Assembly (NCBI RefSeq): GCF_004320525.1
Contig: NZ_SIHX01000002.1
Span: 372,001 to 436,000 of the forward strand
Direction of reading: 5' to 3'
Origin: Arthrobacter sp. S39
GTDB taxonomy: Bacteria; Actinomycetota; Actinomycetes; Actinomycetales; Micrococcaceae
Length of the DNA: 64,000 nucleotides
Part shown: piece by piece, positions 40,807 through 49,691 of the stretch
Layout: the number at the start of each line of letters is the position of its first letter
Numbering within the stretch: position 1 is the stretch's first letter
Made by a program: the position numbers and the translations under genes
The notes under the pieces: generated by a model
The model's input: only the letters and a program-made list of their open reading frames with translations
What the model was told of the DNA's origin: nothing
Databases searched by the model: none

Positions 40807-43011
40807 CTAGACGTCCAGTACAAGGCTCCGGCCGCGGCATCGCGAGACGCACGTCATCATGGTCTGGTTGGCAAGCCGTTCCTCAAGGCTGAGTACTGAG
40901 TCGCGGTGCTCAGGGGTGCCATCGAGGACACGCACCTCGCAGGTTCCGCAGGTGCCTTCCCGGCACGTCGAGAGGATGTTGGCACCCTCCCTGTTGAGGA
41001 CATCCAGCACGGTCTCGTTTTCACCCACCGTCACGGTTTTCCCACTCCGGCCGAGTTTTACGTCAATTCGGCGATTCGGCTGGTGTTCTACCTTCCTGGC
41101 GGCAAAGCGTTCCACAACGAGCCTGAAGTCTGCCTCATGCCTGTTTGCGGAGTCCTCCAATCCGGCCAGGAGCTCATCTGGACCGCACGCGTACACATAG
41201 GCGTCTTCAGCCGGTAGCTTCTGCCAGATCTCATCGAGGTTATAGCGCCCGCGTTCAGTGCTGGGCCAAACGTAGACGTTCGATGGGTGGCTCCGAACGA
41301 GATCTTCCACGTACGGCATACGCCTCCGATCGCGTCCGAGGAAGAGAAGTCGCCAAGGAGTTCCACTCCGCTCAGCTTTGTCGATCATCGGCAGCAAGGG
41401 AGTGATTCCGATGCCCCCGGCGACGAACAACAGGAATTGTGCAGGCTTTAGCCGGAAGTGGTTGCGCGGTCCGCGGATATGCAGCAGGTCTCCCACTCTG
41501 ACCTGGTCGTGAATCAGCGTCGAGCCGCCGCGGCCGCTGTCCTCCTTCAAAACGGCAATGCGCAGCTCAGATTCCCCGGTGTGTCCGCACAGTGAATACT
41601 GCCGCAAGGAGCCATCCGGGAGTTCAAGGTCCACATGTGCCCCAGGCTCCCAGTCCAGTGGCCCGGAAGCCTGCGTCTCCAGCGTCAGTTCGACAACGTC
41701 TTCCGTCACAAGCCGGCGCGACCTGACGGTGACGGGGACCCCCGCAGCCGAAGCGTGATCGACGACGGCGGCCCGGACCCGTTCCGTGACGGGAACCGGC
41801 GTCCACTCGAGCGGCAGGTCCACCATGCCCCGCCCCTCAGAAACCACTGTGTATTCAAGGTCTTCGTAAGGAGCCCCGAGGCGCAGTTCCGGGAGACGCT
41901 CGTGCAGGACAGCCAGTTCGATCCTGAGAAGCAGCCGGGCCAAGGGGGCGCCGAGGCACGCATGGATTCCTTGCCCGAATCCCAGATGCGGTACAGCCCA
42001 GTTGCGGTCAAAGTCAATGTCATCAGGGTGGCCGAACTTGGTTGCGTCACGTGATCCCGCAGCGTAGGCGAGGAACACCGTTTCGCCGGCCTTCAGCTCC
42101 GTTGCGCCAAGAGTGACGTCCCGGGTTACCAGCCTTTTCATGCCCGTGATCGCGGACTCGTACCGGAAGAGTTCCTCGAGCGCCTCGGCCCTCGAGTCGT
42201 CATCTTTCTGCGCTGCTGAGTAGCGTTCCGGGTCGGCCAGGAGATGCGACAGACCCATGCAAATCAGGTTCGACGATGTTTCGTGCCCCGCGAGCATGAG
42301 TCCGGGAAACATTGACAACATTTCAAAGTCCGTCATCTCAACAGCGCCGGAGTCGCGCTCGTTCCAGATGTGGCTGATCAGGTCATCTCTTCGGTCACGC
42401 TTGCGTTCTTCCATGACTTCGAGGATGTAGTCGTGCAGATCGAGGAGGAGCTTTGCCTTTTCGTCGGGTGTGCCCGGGTGGTAGATGTCGCGTGGACCCA
42501 TAAAGAAGCCAAGGGCCGCGCCAATCCATTCGGACCGGTCCGAGTCGAGCCCAACCACGTGGGCAATCACTTTCAGCGGCAGGGGCAGCGCGAAGGAAAG
42601 CTTCAGCTTTGTATGGCCGTCCTCGACAAAGCTGTCAACCAAAAGGTTGGCCTGCTCCCGGATCCAGCCCGCATACCTGGCCAGCTTTCTCGGCATAAAG
42701 AATGTGTTGACGCTTGAGCGCAGGCGGTCGTGGTCCGGGTTGTCCAGACCCAGCAGGGTTCCCCTGCTGGGAACCTTGCCCTCGAGCTGTTCGCGCCATG
42801 GGGACGGCACGGTGCCCACAGTGGGCTGCGACGAGAAGGTTTCAGGGTCATGCAGGGCCTGGACGATGTCGTCGTAGCGCGCAACCACGCGGCTTTCGAA
42901 CGTGTCCGAATAGGGAAATGCTTCCGAACCGCGCGCTTCGGCGAGGTCTTGGAAGAGCCGCTGGGGGTTGAGGAAGGGACAACCGCTCTGCAGGGGCTGG
43001 GAAACAGTCAT
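40807..43011 (-). CDS. Self-sufficient cytochrome P450 (P450-reductase fusion, CYP116B-like)
   Basis: This 734-aa protein joins a P450 (1-405) to a phthalate-dioxygenase-type reductase (about 425-734). The P450 has I-helix LAGHETSS (240-247), ExxR 280-283 and heme ligand Cys352 in FGQGIHACLG. The reductase has the FMN motif RQYSL (470-474), NAD(P)H motif GGIGITPLL (532-540) and a plant-type 2Fe-2S cluster on Cys683, Cys688, Cys691 and Cys721. This is the class VII architecture of P450RhF, which hydroxylates or O-dealkylates aromatics without separate partners. ATG 43011 has GGAG 6 nt upstream. It is divergent from the sugar ABC operon. Confidence 0.92.
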   Translation of the reverse strand: MTVSQPLQSGCPFLNPQRLFQDLAEARGSEAFPYSDTFESRVVARYDDIVQALHDPETFSSQPTVGTVPSPWREQLEGKVPSRGTLLGLDNPDHDRLRSSVNTFFMPRKLARYAGWIREQANLLVDSFVEDGHTKLKLSFALPLPLKVIAHVVGLDSDRSEWIGAALGFFMGPRDIYHPGTPDEKAKLLLDLHDYILEVMEERKRDRRDDLISHIWNERDSGAVEMTDFEMLSMFPGLMLAGHETSSNLICMGLSHLLADPERYSAAQKDDDSRAEALEELFRYESAITGMKRLVTRDVTLGATELKAGETVFLAYAAGSRDATKFGHPDDIDFDRNWAVPHLGFGQGIHACLGAPLARLLLRIELAVLHERLPELRLGAPYEDLEYTVVSEGRGMVDLPLEWTPVPVTERVRAAVVDHASAAGVPVTVRSRRLVTEDVVELTLETQASGPLDWEPGAHVDLELPDGSLRQYSLCGHTGESELRIAVLKEDSGRGGSTLIHDQVRVGDLLHIRGPRNHFRLKPAQFLLFVAGGIGITPLLPMIDKAERSGTPWRLLFLGRDRRRMPYVEDLVRSHPSNVYVWPSTERGRYNLDEIWQKLPAEDAYVYACGPDELLAGLEDSANRHEADFRLVVERFAARKVEHQPNRRIDVKLGRSGKTVTVGENETVLDVLNREGANILSTCREGTCGTCEVRVLDGTPEHRDSVLSLEERLANQTMMTCVSRCRGRSLVLDV

Positions 43012-43451
43012 TGGATCTCCAACAGGGAACTCGGGGTCCCGCCGGAAGGCGCACAGGCGGGACGAAACAGTGTTACGTTTTCGTCTGCTTGCCCGGTACT
43101 CGTTGGCACCGAGGGGGATTATTCACATGACCTGCATGCCACGTGCCCTCACCCCACCTGAATGACATCAAGCATACGTGTCGGGCCGGTCCCGGAAGGC
43201 AGCTAACGGTATCGGAAAGGCGCATGCGTGCCATAACCAAAACGCGTTCTAATTTTTCTTATTCGGTGCCCGCAGGCACCATCAGTTCCGTGGATGGATG
43301 CCATAAGCAAAGTCGCGTGGACGGCGCGAAGGAACTTAGGTCTACTGGAATCTATAAGAGGCGAAGGGTCTTCAAGCCCGATCGCCGAAGCCACGAGGGC
43401 TTTGCGTTTCCGTGAGGTCGCCCCTCGACAAAGATGTCTGAAAGGTCACCC
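43012..43451. other. Divergent promoter region of P450 and sugar ABC genes
   Basis: About 440 bp without a convincing gene. Two signals stand out: AACGCGTT at 43241-43248 inside an A/T-rich patch, a LacI-type operator-like palindrome with central CG, and the hairpin GGTGCC-CGCA-GGCACC at 43266-43281. A short plus-strand phrase with GEGSSSP near 43350 faintly resembles a LacI headpiece but is not convincing. Confidence 0.35.
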
Positions 43452-44747
43452 GTGTCATATTTTTCCAGTTCCCGCAGGGGATGGTTCACAGTTGCGGCCA
43501 CCGCAGTTGTAGGTTCGGTAGCTCTGTCCGGATGCGGTGGTTCAACTTCCACCGCGCCGACGGGAAGTGAACCGCAGACGATCAAGTTCTCGTTTTCGAC
43601 CGCCAACCCCACAGACACGTTCCTTCAGGACACGGCAGCGGCATTTGAAAAAGCCAACCCCGGCACCAAGATTGAGCTGGTCAAGCTGCCGGCCGAGACC
43701 GAACCGCAGACTGTGACCACCCAGCTGCAGGGTGGAAACGCCGCAGATGTCATGAATATCCGGTCCGGGCAAGGGCAGATTGGGGCCATGAATGGTTTCG
43801 CCAAAGCAGGCCTCCTGCTTGAACTCAACGACGCGGAATTCAGCGACCGGTTGCCGCAGAGCATCGAAGATCTCTTCAAATACGAGGACAAGTTCTACGC
43901 CGTGCCTCTCTCGTCGATGCCGACTGGCCTCATCTTCAATGAAGCCAAGGCCAAGGAACTCGGCGTAACGCTGAACGCTGACTCGTCTTTTGACGATTTC
44001 CTTGACCAGTGCAAAGTAGCCCGCGATAAGGGCGTCTCCCTTGCAGCACTCGCGGGAACCGTACCTGGAAACCCCGGCATCATGACCTTGATGCTGGCGA
44101 GTTCCACGGTTTACGGCCCGAACCCGGACTGGAATGCTGACCGGGCCGCAGGCAAGACCACGTTCGCAGACGACAAAGGATGGCAACAGGCCCTTGAAGG
44201 CGTGAAGCAGATGTTCGACGCCGGATGCTTCCAGGATGGCGCGGCCGGCGCGGGTTTCGACACCCTCATCAGCTCCATGGGCCAGGGTAAGGCCCTCGGC
44301 TTCTTCGCTCCGGGGGGCGCCGCCAAGAGTATTGCCGATGGCTCCAAGGGCGCTGTGAACCCGGTAGTCGTTCCCATGCCCGCACCGGGCGTCTCGGAGA
44401 AGTATCTGGGGACCACCGCTGAACTTGCGCTTGCGGGAAATGCCAAAACAAAGAGCCCAACGTTGGTGAAGAAGTTCCTGAAGTTCTTCATGGACAAGCA
44501 AGGCGCCGAGATGGTCGCGAAGGGCCAGGGCACCCTTCCGGTCAACCTCGGTGACTACGCTCTGCCTGCGAGCTACGCACCGATTGCAGAGCTGTACAAA
44601 GAGGACAAGGTGCGCCCCTTGCCTCAGACGGACTGGCCCTCCGCCAAGGTTTACGACAGCCTCGGGAAAGGCGTAACAGCAATGATCACGGGACAGAAGT
44701 CAGGCGCTGACGTCCTGAAAGAAATGGACACTGCCTGGGGCAAATAA
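43452..44747 (+). CDS. Sugar ABC transporter substrate-binding lipoprotein
   Basis: This 431-aa family 1 extracellular solute-binding protein has a signal with lipobox LSGC (Cys28), then IKFSFSTANPTDTF, DTAAAFEKANPGTKIELV and the usual GYAM-type pattern (LISSMGQGKALGFF). It captures mono- or oligosaccharides outside the cell. GTG 43452 is used because AAAGG lies 7 nt upstream; the in-frame ATG at 43434 adds six residues ahead of the signal. It starts the operon SBP-permease-permease-dehydrogenase-GH43. Confidence 0.88.
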   Translation: MSYFSSSRRGWFTVAATAVVGSVALSGCGGSTSTAPTGSEPQTIKFSFSTANPTDTFLQDTAAAFEKANPGTKIELVKLPAETEPQTVTTQLQGGNAADVMNIRSGQGQIGAMNGFAKAGLLLELNDAEFSDRLPQSIEDLFKYEDKFYAVPLSSMPTGLIFNEAKAKELGVTLNADSSFDDFLDQCKVARDKGVSLAALAGTVPGNPGIMTLMLASSTVYGPNPDWNADRAAGKTTFADDKGWQQALEGVKQMFDAGCFQDGAAGAGFDTLISSMGQGKALGFFAPGGAAKSIADGSKGAVNPVVVPMPAPGVSEKYLGTTAELALAGNAKTKSPTLVKKFLKFFMDKQGAEMVAKGQGTLPVNLGDYALPASYAPIAELYKEDKVRPLPQTDWPSAKVYDSLGKGVTAMITGQKSGADVLKEMDTAWGK

Positions 44748-44753
44748 CGGACC

Positions 44754-44780
44754 GGTGCCGGCCGACAGTTGGCCGGCACC
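44754..44780 (+). terminator. Intercistronic hairpin after the binding-protein gene
   Basis: GGTGCCGGCC and GGCCGGCACC form a perfect 10-bp stem with a 7-nt loop right after the SBP stop. No T-run follows. In transporter operons such hairpins stabilise or partly terminate the mRNA so that more binding protein than permease is made. Confidence 0.65.
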
Positions 44781-44819
44781 ATTCCTTCCCTCCAGCAACA
44801 AAGCAAGGAAACTGCAACA

Positions 44820-45767
44820 GTGACTATTACCAATGGACGAACCGTCCCGTCGGGGACTGATAAAGAACAACAACATCCGGAAGCGCCTCGGCGGCCCTCC
44901 GGCGTCGGCTTCGGCCGTTGGTGGTGGGCGCTGCCGGCTGTAGCCCTTACCCTCGTTGTCACTTATATGTCGACAGCCTTCGGGGCCTTCTTCGCTTTCA
45001 CTGACTGGACAGGGTTGGGCGATTTCAACTTTGTCGGCGTCGACAACTTCATCCAGGTGTTTCAGGATCCAGCATTGCTGGGCTCCGTTCGGAACACGCT
45101 GTTCCTGGCGGGAGGGTTTGTTGTTTTCACGAATATCCTGGGTCTCCTGTTTGCGCTGGCACTGAACCGTACTCTCAAGACTCGGTTTCTTCTACGGGCC
45201 TTGATTTTCATGCCGGTTGTGCTCAGCTCGGTGGCAGTTTCGTTTATCTGGAAGTTCATCTTCGCCTTCGACGGCCCGCTCAACCAGGCGCTCGAAGCTG
45301 TTGGGCTCGGCCAATTCAAACAGGACTGGTTGGCCAATCCGGCGCTGGCGCTCTGGTGCGTATTGGCCGTCATGGTGTGGCAGAGCATCGGATTCGTCAT
45401 GGTGATCTACCTCGCGGGCCTCGCCACGGTCCCTGTGGAGCTGGAAGAGGCGGCAGCCTTGGACGGGGCCGGCATTTGGCAGATTTTCCGGAGCATTACG
45501 CTGCCCACGATCCAACCCTCTGTCGCCATAGCGACGGTACTTACCCTCATTCAAGGACTTTCCGTCTTCGACCAGGTCCTTACGCTGACGGGTGGCGGGC
45601 CAGGGGATGCGACCCAGACGTTGGCCACACAGATTTACACGCAGACGTTCCTGTATGGCGCATTCGGGTTGGGGGCGGCCGCGGCACTCGTCCTCACCGT
45701 CTTCATCCTGATCCTCGCACTCATCCAGCAATTCACTGTGCGCGATCGCGCCAACATCGGAGACTAG
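44820..45767 (+). CDS. Sugar ABC transporter permease 1 (MalF type)
   Basis: This 315-aa permease has six transmembrane segments and the ABC-interaction EAA loop EEAAALDGAGIWQIFRSITL. The N-terminal cytoplasmic tail (TNGRTVPSGTDKEQQHPEA) is hydrophilic. GTG 44820 has AAGGAA 9 nt upstream and is preferred over the in-frame ATG at 44769, which overlaps the hairpin. It pairs with the next gene. Confidence 0.88.
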   Translation: MTITNGRTVPSGTDKEQQHPEAPRRPSGVGFGRWWWALPAVALTLVVTYMSTAFGAFFAFTDWTGLGDFNFVGVDNFIQVFQDPALLGSVRNTLFLAGGFVVFTNILGLLFALALNRTLKTRFLLRALIFMPVVLSSVAVSFIWKFIFAFDGPLNQALEAVGLGQFKQDWLANPALALWCVLAVMVWQSIGFVMVIYLAGLATVPVELEEAAALDGAGIWQIFRSITLPTIQPSVAIATVLTLIQGLSVFDQVLTLTGGGPGDATQTLATQIYTQTFLYGAFGLGAAAALVLTVFILILALIQQFTVRDRANIGD

Positions 45768-45769
45768 AA

Positions 45770-46612
45770 ATGCATCGCTACACAAAATGGACACTCATTA
45801 GGGAGATCCTGGTGATCATAGCCAGTGTCATTATCCTGCTGCCGTTCTGGATATTGATCAGTACCTCGCTCAAGACCACGGAGCAAGTTCTGACAACGTC
45901 TGCCTTCGCCCCTCCGCAGACTCCCACCTTGGACAATTTCGTCCAGCTTCTTTCGCCGACCGGGAGCCAGTCCGGCAATGTATACCAGGGTCTGTTCAGC
46001 AGCCTGCTGATCACAATTTCCACGGTTCTTGTACTTATTGCCCTGTCATCGGCTGCGGCGTACGTGTTCGCACGGAGCACCCGGAAGCTCTCAAACAGAG
46101 TTTTTAGAATCTTCTTGATCGCCATCGTGCTGCCGACGCAGCTTGGGGTCCTTCCCTTGTACATCGGGGCCCGCAGCCTGGGCCTGGTGGGCAATCCATG
46201 GGGCATGGTCATCATCTACACCGCCATGACGATGCCGTTCGCAGTATTCCTGTACTCGGGATTCTTCCGTCGCTTACCGAGGGACTACGAGGAGGCGGCC
46301 ACGCTCGACGGCGCAACCCGATTCCAGATCTTCTCCCGTGTCATTTTTCCGCTGATGGGCCCGGCCACGGGGACCGTAGCCATCCTTTCTGGACTCCTCG
46401 TGTGGAACGACTTCTTTACAGCCGTGATCTTCCTGAACGGATCGCCGTTCATGACTCTTCCCGTTGTTGTCTATAACTACGTGGGGAGCCTGGTGTCGCA
46501 GTGGAACCTCAGCTTCGCTGTGGTCCTCATCGCCATGGCGCCGGTGCTTGCTTTCTACATCTTTGCCCAGAAGAAGCTGATGCAGGGTTATGCCGGTGGA
46601 ATCAAGAGCTGA
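45770..46612 (+). CDS. Sugar ABC transporter permease 2 (MalG type)
   Basis: This 280-aa permease has six transmembrane segments and the EAA loop EEAATLDGATRFQIFSRVIF. It starts at ATG 45770, 2 nt after the preceding stop. No ATPase gene follows; in Actinobacteria a shared MsiK-type ATPase often powers such importers. The next gene starts inside its 3' end. Confidence 0.88.
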   Translation: MHRYTKWTLIREILVIIASVIILLPFWILISTSLKTTEQVLTTSAFAPPQTPTLDNFVQLLSPTGSQSGNVYQGLFSSLLITISTVLVLIALSSAAAYVFARSTRKLSNRVFRIFLIAIVLPTQLGVLPLYIGARSLGLVGNPWGMVIIYTAMTMPFAVFLYSGFFRRLPRDYEEAATLDGATRFQIFSRVIFPLMGPATGTVAILSGLLVWNDFFTAVIFLNGSPFMTLPVVVYNYVGSLVSQWNLSFAVVLIAMAPVLAFYIFAQKKLMQGYAGGIKS

Positions 46613-47594
46613 CGAAAAGCTGCGATGGGGCATCGTCGGGACTGGAGGGATATCCCAGCAGATCACGGCGGACTTCTCTCTGGTGGGCAATGCCGACGTC
46701 GTCGCAGTCGCGAGCCGGCACGCGTCATCGGCGGATGAGTTCGCTGACGCATTCGGGATTCCCACCCGCTTCGATGACTACAGCAAGATGCTGGATTCCG
46801 ACATCGACGCCGTGTACATCGGGACGCCGCACGTAACGCACTTCGAGCTCGCACGTGCGGCGCTCGAGCGTGGACGCCATGTCCTCTGCGAGAAGCCGAT
46901 CGGCCTGAATGCCGCCGAAGTGCGGGAACTCGCCGCCATCGCCTCGGAGTCCGGCGCCTTCCTGATGGAGGCGATGTGGATGAAGTTCAACCCCCTCTAC
47001 GCCCGTCTACACCAGGTCGTAGACGCCGGGGCCATCGGGGAGATCCGCAGCGTCAGGTCCTCCTTCGGCGCCCCCTTCCCGCAAGACGACTCAAGCCGCT
47101 GGAAGCCTGGGGGAAGTGCATTGTTGGACCAGGGCATCTACCCTGTGACGCTCAGCCACATGTTCCTCGGGGAGCCCTCGAACATCACTGCAACGGGGGT
47201 CATACGGGAGGATGCGGTGGACCTGAGTCAGAATTACACCCTCAACTATTCCGGGGGGCGCTTCGCGCACGGCGCGAGCTCGATGGTCGAGTTCCTGGAC
47301 CAGTCCGCGTCGCTCTCAGGAACCGGGGGTTGGATCACCATCGACACGGGTTTCTGGTTTGCATCCCGGCTCACGGTGCACCGATTCAGCGTCGAAAAGG
47401 GCGAAACAACCGAGACCATCGAGACCACGCGGGAGGGTAACGGCTACGTGCCGATGCTCCGGGCGGTTACCGCGTCGATCTTGAACGGGGACGTTGAGCA
47501 TCCGCTCCACACCATGGACGAGACCGCTCGGGTCTTCGACACGCTGGACGAGATCCGCCGCCAGATAACTCCAAATGGAAAGGCATGGTCATGA
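46590..47594 (+). CDS. Gfo/Idh/MocA family NAD(P)-dependent oxidoreductase
   Basis: This 334-aa protein has an N-terminal Rossmann fold (LRWGIVGTGGISQQIT, near residue 11) and the family motif CEKPIGLNAAE with the catalytic Lys. The C-terminal domain has the GGSALLDQGIYPVTL block. Members oxidise or reduce sugars, inositols or sugar hydroxyls at C3, and some take part in oxidative deglycosylation. It overlaps the permease by 23 nt and GH43 by 4 nt, so it is part of the sugar uptake operon. Trans-dihydrodiol dehydrogenase-like members are closest in form. Confidence 0.85.
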   Translation: MPVESRADEKLRWGIVGTGGISQQITADFSLVGNADVVAVASRHASSADEFADAFGIPTRFDDYSKMLDSDIDAVYIGTPHVTHFELARAALERGRHVLCEKPIGLNAAEVRELAAIASESGAFLMEAMWMKFNPLYARLHQVVDAGAIGEIRSVRSSFGAPFPQDDSSRWKPGGSALLDQGIYPVTLSHMFLGEPSNITATGVIREDAVDLSQNYTLNYSGGRFAHGASSMVEFLDQSASLSGTGGWITIDTGFWFASRLTVHRFSVEKGETTETIETTREGNGYVPMLRAVTASILNGDVEHPLHTMDETARVFDTLDEIRRQITPNGKAWS

Positions 47595-49147
47595 GTACCG
47601 CAGCTACAAGTCCGGGAAGTATCCGCAAGCTGGCGGGAGGGGTCGAAGGCCAGCGACGGTCTGACCTCGGCGACGGGACCTACATCAACCCAGTGTTCGC
47701 GGGAGACCATCCTGATCCGGCCATCCTCCGCGATGGCGACGATTATTACGTGACGTTCTCCTCCTTCGAGTCCACGCCCGGGCTCATCATCTGGCACTCG
47801 CGGGACTTGCTGAACTGGAAACCGCTGGGTCCCGCATTGCCAGAGCCGATCGGTAACGTCTTCGCCGTCGACATGTGCAAAGTGGACGGCAGGTACTTCA
47901 TCTACGTCCCGATCATCGCCACCGAAATTTCGCCGGATCCGGCCGCACCGCCGCAGATCTATGTCCTCCACGCCGAAAGCATGGGGGGCCCGTGGAGTGA
48001 ACCCATCAGCCTGGGCATCTCCGGGCACATCGACCCTGGGCACGTCGTGGGAGAAGACGGGCGACGTTACCTGTTCCTGAGTGGCGTCAGCCGTGTCCGG
48101 CTCAGTGCCGACGGCCTTGCAGCGGACGGTCCGGTGGAGCACGTGTACGACGGATGGCGCTACCCGGACGACTGGGTCACCGAGGCCTATGCCCTTGAAG
48201 GCCCAAAGCTCACGCGCCGCGGTGACTGGTTTTACCTCACGACGGCGGTGGGAGGCACTTCCGGTCCGCCCACCGGGCACATGGTGACGGTCGCGCGATC
48301 ACGATCGGTCCACGGACCGTGGGTGGATTGCCCCGCCAACCCGATCATCCGCACCTGGGACGCCAAGGAACCGTGGTGGAGCCGCGGGCACGCCACCCTG
48401 TTCGAGGGGCCGGGTGGCCAGTGGTGGACCATTTATCACGGCTACGAGAACGGCTTCACCACATTGGGCCGGCAGACCCTGTTGGAACCCGTCGAATGGG
48501 ACAGTGAAGGCTGGCCCCAGGCAGCCGGCGGCGACCTCTCGACGCCGCTTCCCGCGCCAACTCAACAGGTGGGGGATCAGGACCACGGGATGCCGTTGTC
48601 CGATGACTTCTCTGAGGAGCGGTTTGGTATCCAGTGGTCCTTCCATGCGCCGTCCAAGGATGAGTATCTGCGCGCGTCACTGGACGACGGGCTCGTCCTT
48701 CAAGCTCGGGGAACCAGCCCATCGGACAGCTCACCGCTGACGTGCATCGTGGGCGACAGACGATACGAGATAAGTGTCGAAGTGGAACTTCTGGACGGCG
48801 CCCAAGGCGGGTTGTTGCTCTACTACAGTGACCGACTGTTCTGCGGCATGGGCCACGACGGCGACCGCATGACAAGCTACAGGGCGGGCCGGGACATTCC
48901 ATATTGGCGCGAGCCCGCACCGTCCACGAATGTCCTTCACCTCCGCATCGTCAACGACGGCCACATCGTGACGCAGTACTACAGCCCTGACGGAATTGAA
49001 TGGACCAGGCACGGCCTGCGTTTCGACGTCGCCGGCTACAACACGAACACGGCTGATGAGCTCCTCAGCCTTCGGCCGGCGCTGTTCGCAACCGGGCCTG
49101 GGCAGGTGCGGTTCAGGAACTTCGAATACCGCGTTTTGGAGGACTGA
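47591..49147 (+). CDS. GH43 glycosidase with C-terminal beta-sandwich
   Basis: This 518-aa enzyme has a five-bladed propeller: GDHPDPAILRDGDDYYVTFSSF (catalytic base Asp in HPDPAI), SGHIDPGHVVGEDG (pKa-tuning Asp) and TEAYALEGPKL (acid Glu), followed by GHATLFEGPGGQWWTIYHGYENG. The last 170 residues are a GH43_C2-like beta-sandwich (DDFSEERFGIQWSF). Activity is probably beta-xylosidase or alpha-L-arabinofuranosidase. ATG 47591 overlaps the dehydrogenase stop (ATGA) and has GGAAAGG 8 nt upstream. No signal peptide, so it acts on imported oligosaccharides. Confidence 0.87.
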   Translation: MSTAATSPGSIRKLAGGVEGQRRSDLGDGTYINPVFAGDHPDPAILRDGDDYYVTFSSFESTPGLIIWHSRDLLNWKPLGPALPEPIGNVFAVDMCKVDGRYFIYVPIIATEISPDPAAPPQIYVLHAESMGGPWSEPISLGISGHIDPGHVVGEDGRRYLFLSGVSRVRLSADGLAADGPVEHVYDGWRYPDDWVTEAYALEGPKLTRRGDWFYLTTAVGGTSGPPTGHMVTVARSRSVHGPWVDCPANPIIRTWDAKEPWWSRGHATLFEGPGGQWWTIYHGYENGFTTLGRQTLLEPVEWDSEGWPQAAGGDLSTPLPAPTQQVGDQDHGMPLSDDFSEERFGIQWSFHAPSKDEYLRASLDDGLVLQARGTSPSDSSPLTCIVGDRRYEISVEVELLDGAQGGLLLYYSDRLFCGMGHDGDRMTSYRAGRDIPYWREPAPSTNVLHLRIVNDGHIVTQYYSPDGIEWTRHGLRFDVAGYNTNTADELLSLRPALFATGPGQVRFRNFEYRVLED

Positions 49148-49151
49148 CCTC

Positions 49152-49523
49152 CTAGGCGCCCGTAACCCTGCGCCGCCGTCGTTCTGTACGGCGGAGCTGC
49201 AGGATGCGGGCGCCGCCGGCGATTGCCACGAGGATGCCGCCTCCGACGGCTGCGATGAAGAAGGCTACACCCTGGGCAAGCCGGCCCTCCCAGCCGAGGA
49301 ACTTGACCGAGACCATGTCCTGGTTCTGGATGAAGAAGATGATCAGCAGCACCAGCACGGCCAGGCTGACCGCCACGGCACTCCAGATCACGGCGGCCCG
49401 GGTGACGCGGGTGGGAACAGCCTTACTCGCGGGTGGCGGGGCAGGTTCGGCGCGCTGGACCGTGGGCCGGGACTCCGGGGCGGGCGGCACAGCAGCGGGA
49501 GGCAACGGTTCTTCTGTGCTCAT
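49152..49523 (-). CDS. LapA-domain (DUF1049) small membrane protein
   Basis: This 123-aa protein has a proline-rich cytoplasmic N-terminus (residues 1-40), two transmembrane segments (VIWSAVAVSLAVLVLLIIFFI and about 87-105) and between them the LapA hallmark FIQNQDMVSVKFLGWEGRLAQG, with a basic tail (RRTERRRRR). Its job in Actinobacteria is unclear; E. coli LapA helps lipopolysaccharide assembly, which this organism lacks. It converges closely with the GH43 gene (4-nt gap). Confidence 0.83.
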   Translation of the reverse strand: MSTEEPLPPAAVPPAPESRPTVQRAEPAPPPASKAVPTRVTRAAVIWSAVAVSLAVLVLLIIFFIQNQDMVSVKFLGWEGRLAQGVAFFIAAVGGGILVAIAGGARILQLRRTERRRRRVTGA

Positions 49524-49620
49524 ACCGCCATTGTCTCCCCGCACGTACTTTTTGGCGGGATGTCGGCGTACATCCGAATGGCGGCCCAAAAGAACCGCCA
49601 GAACGCACAAACCCGCCCAC

Positions 49621-49672
49621 CCGCCTGGAACTGAATGCAGTTCCAGGCGGGCGGGCGGGCGGGCGGTTACGT
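49621..49672 (-). terminator. 13-bp hairpin and GGGC tandem repeat after the binding-protein gene
   Basis: CCGCCTGGAACTG (49621-49633) and CAGTTCCAGGCGG (49638-49650) form a perfect stem with a 4-nt loop; on the plus strand it runs into GGGC repeated four times. It lies downstream of the minus-strand gene ending at 49692 and probably ends its transcript. Confidence 0.65.
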
Positions 49673-49691
49673 GAGGACTGAGCAGTAAGGG

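Noticed and set aside
43294..43512. Possible LacI headpiece remnant with GEGSSSP
   Set aside because: Only a short phrase matches; the recognition helix and following hinge are missing.
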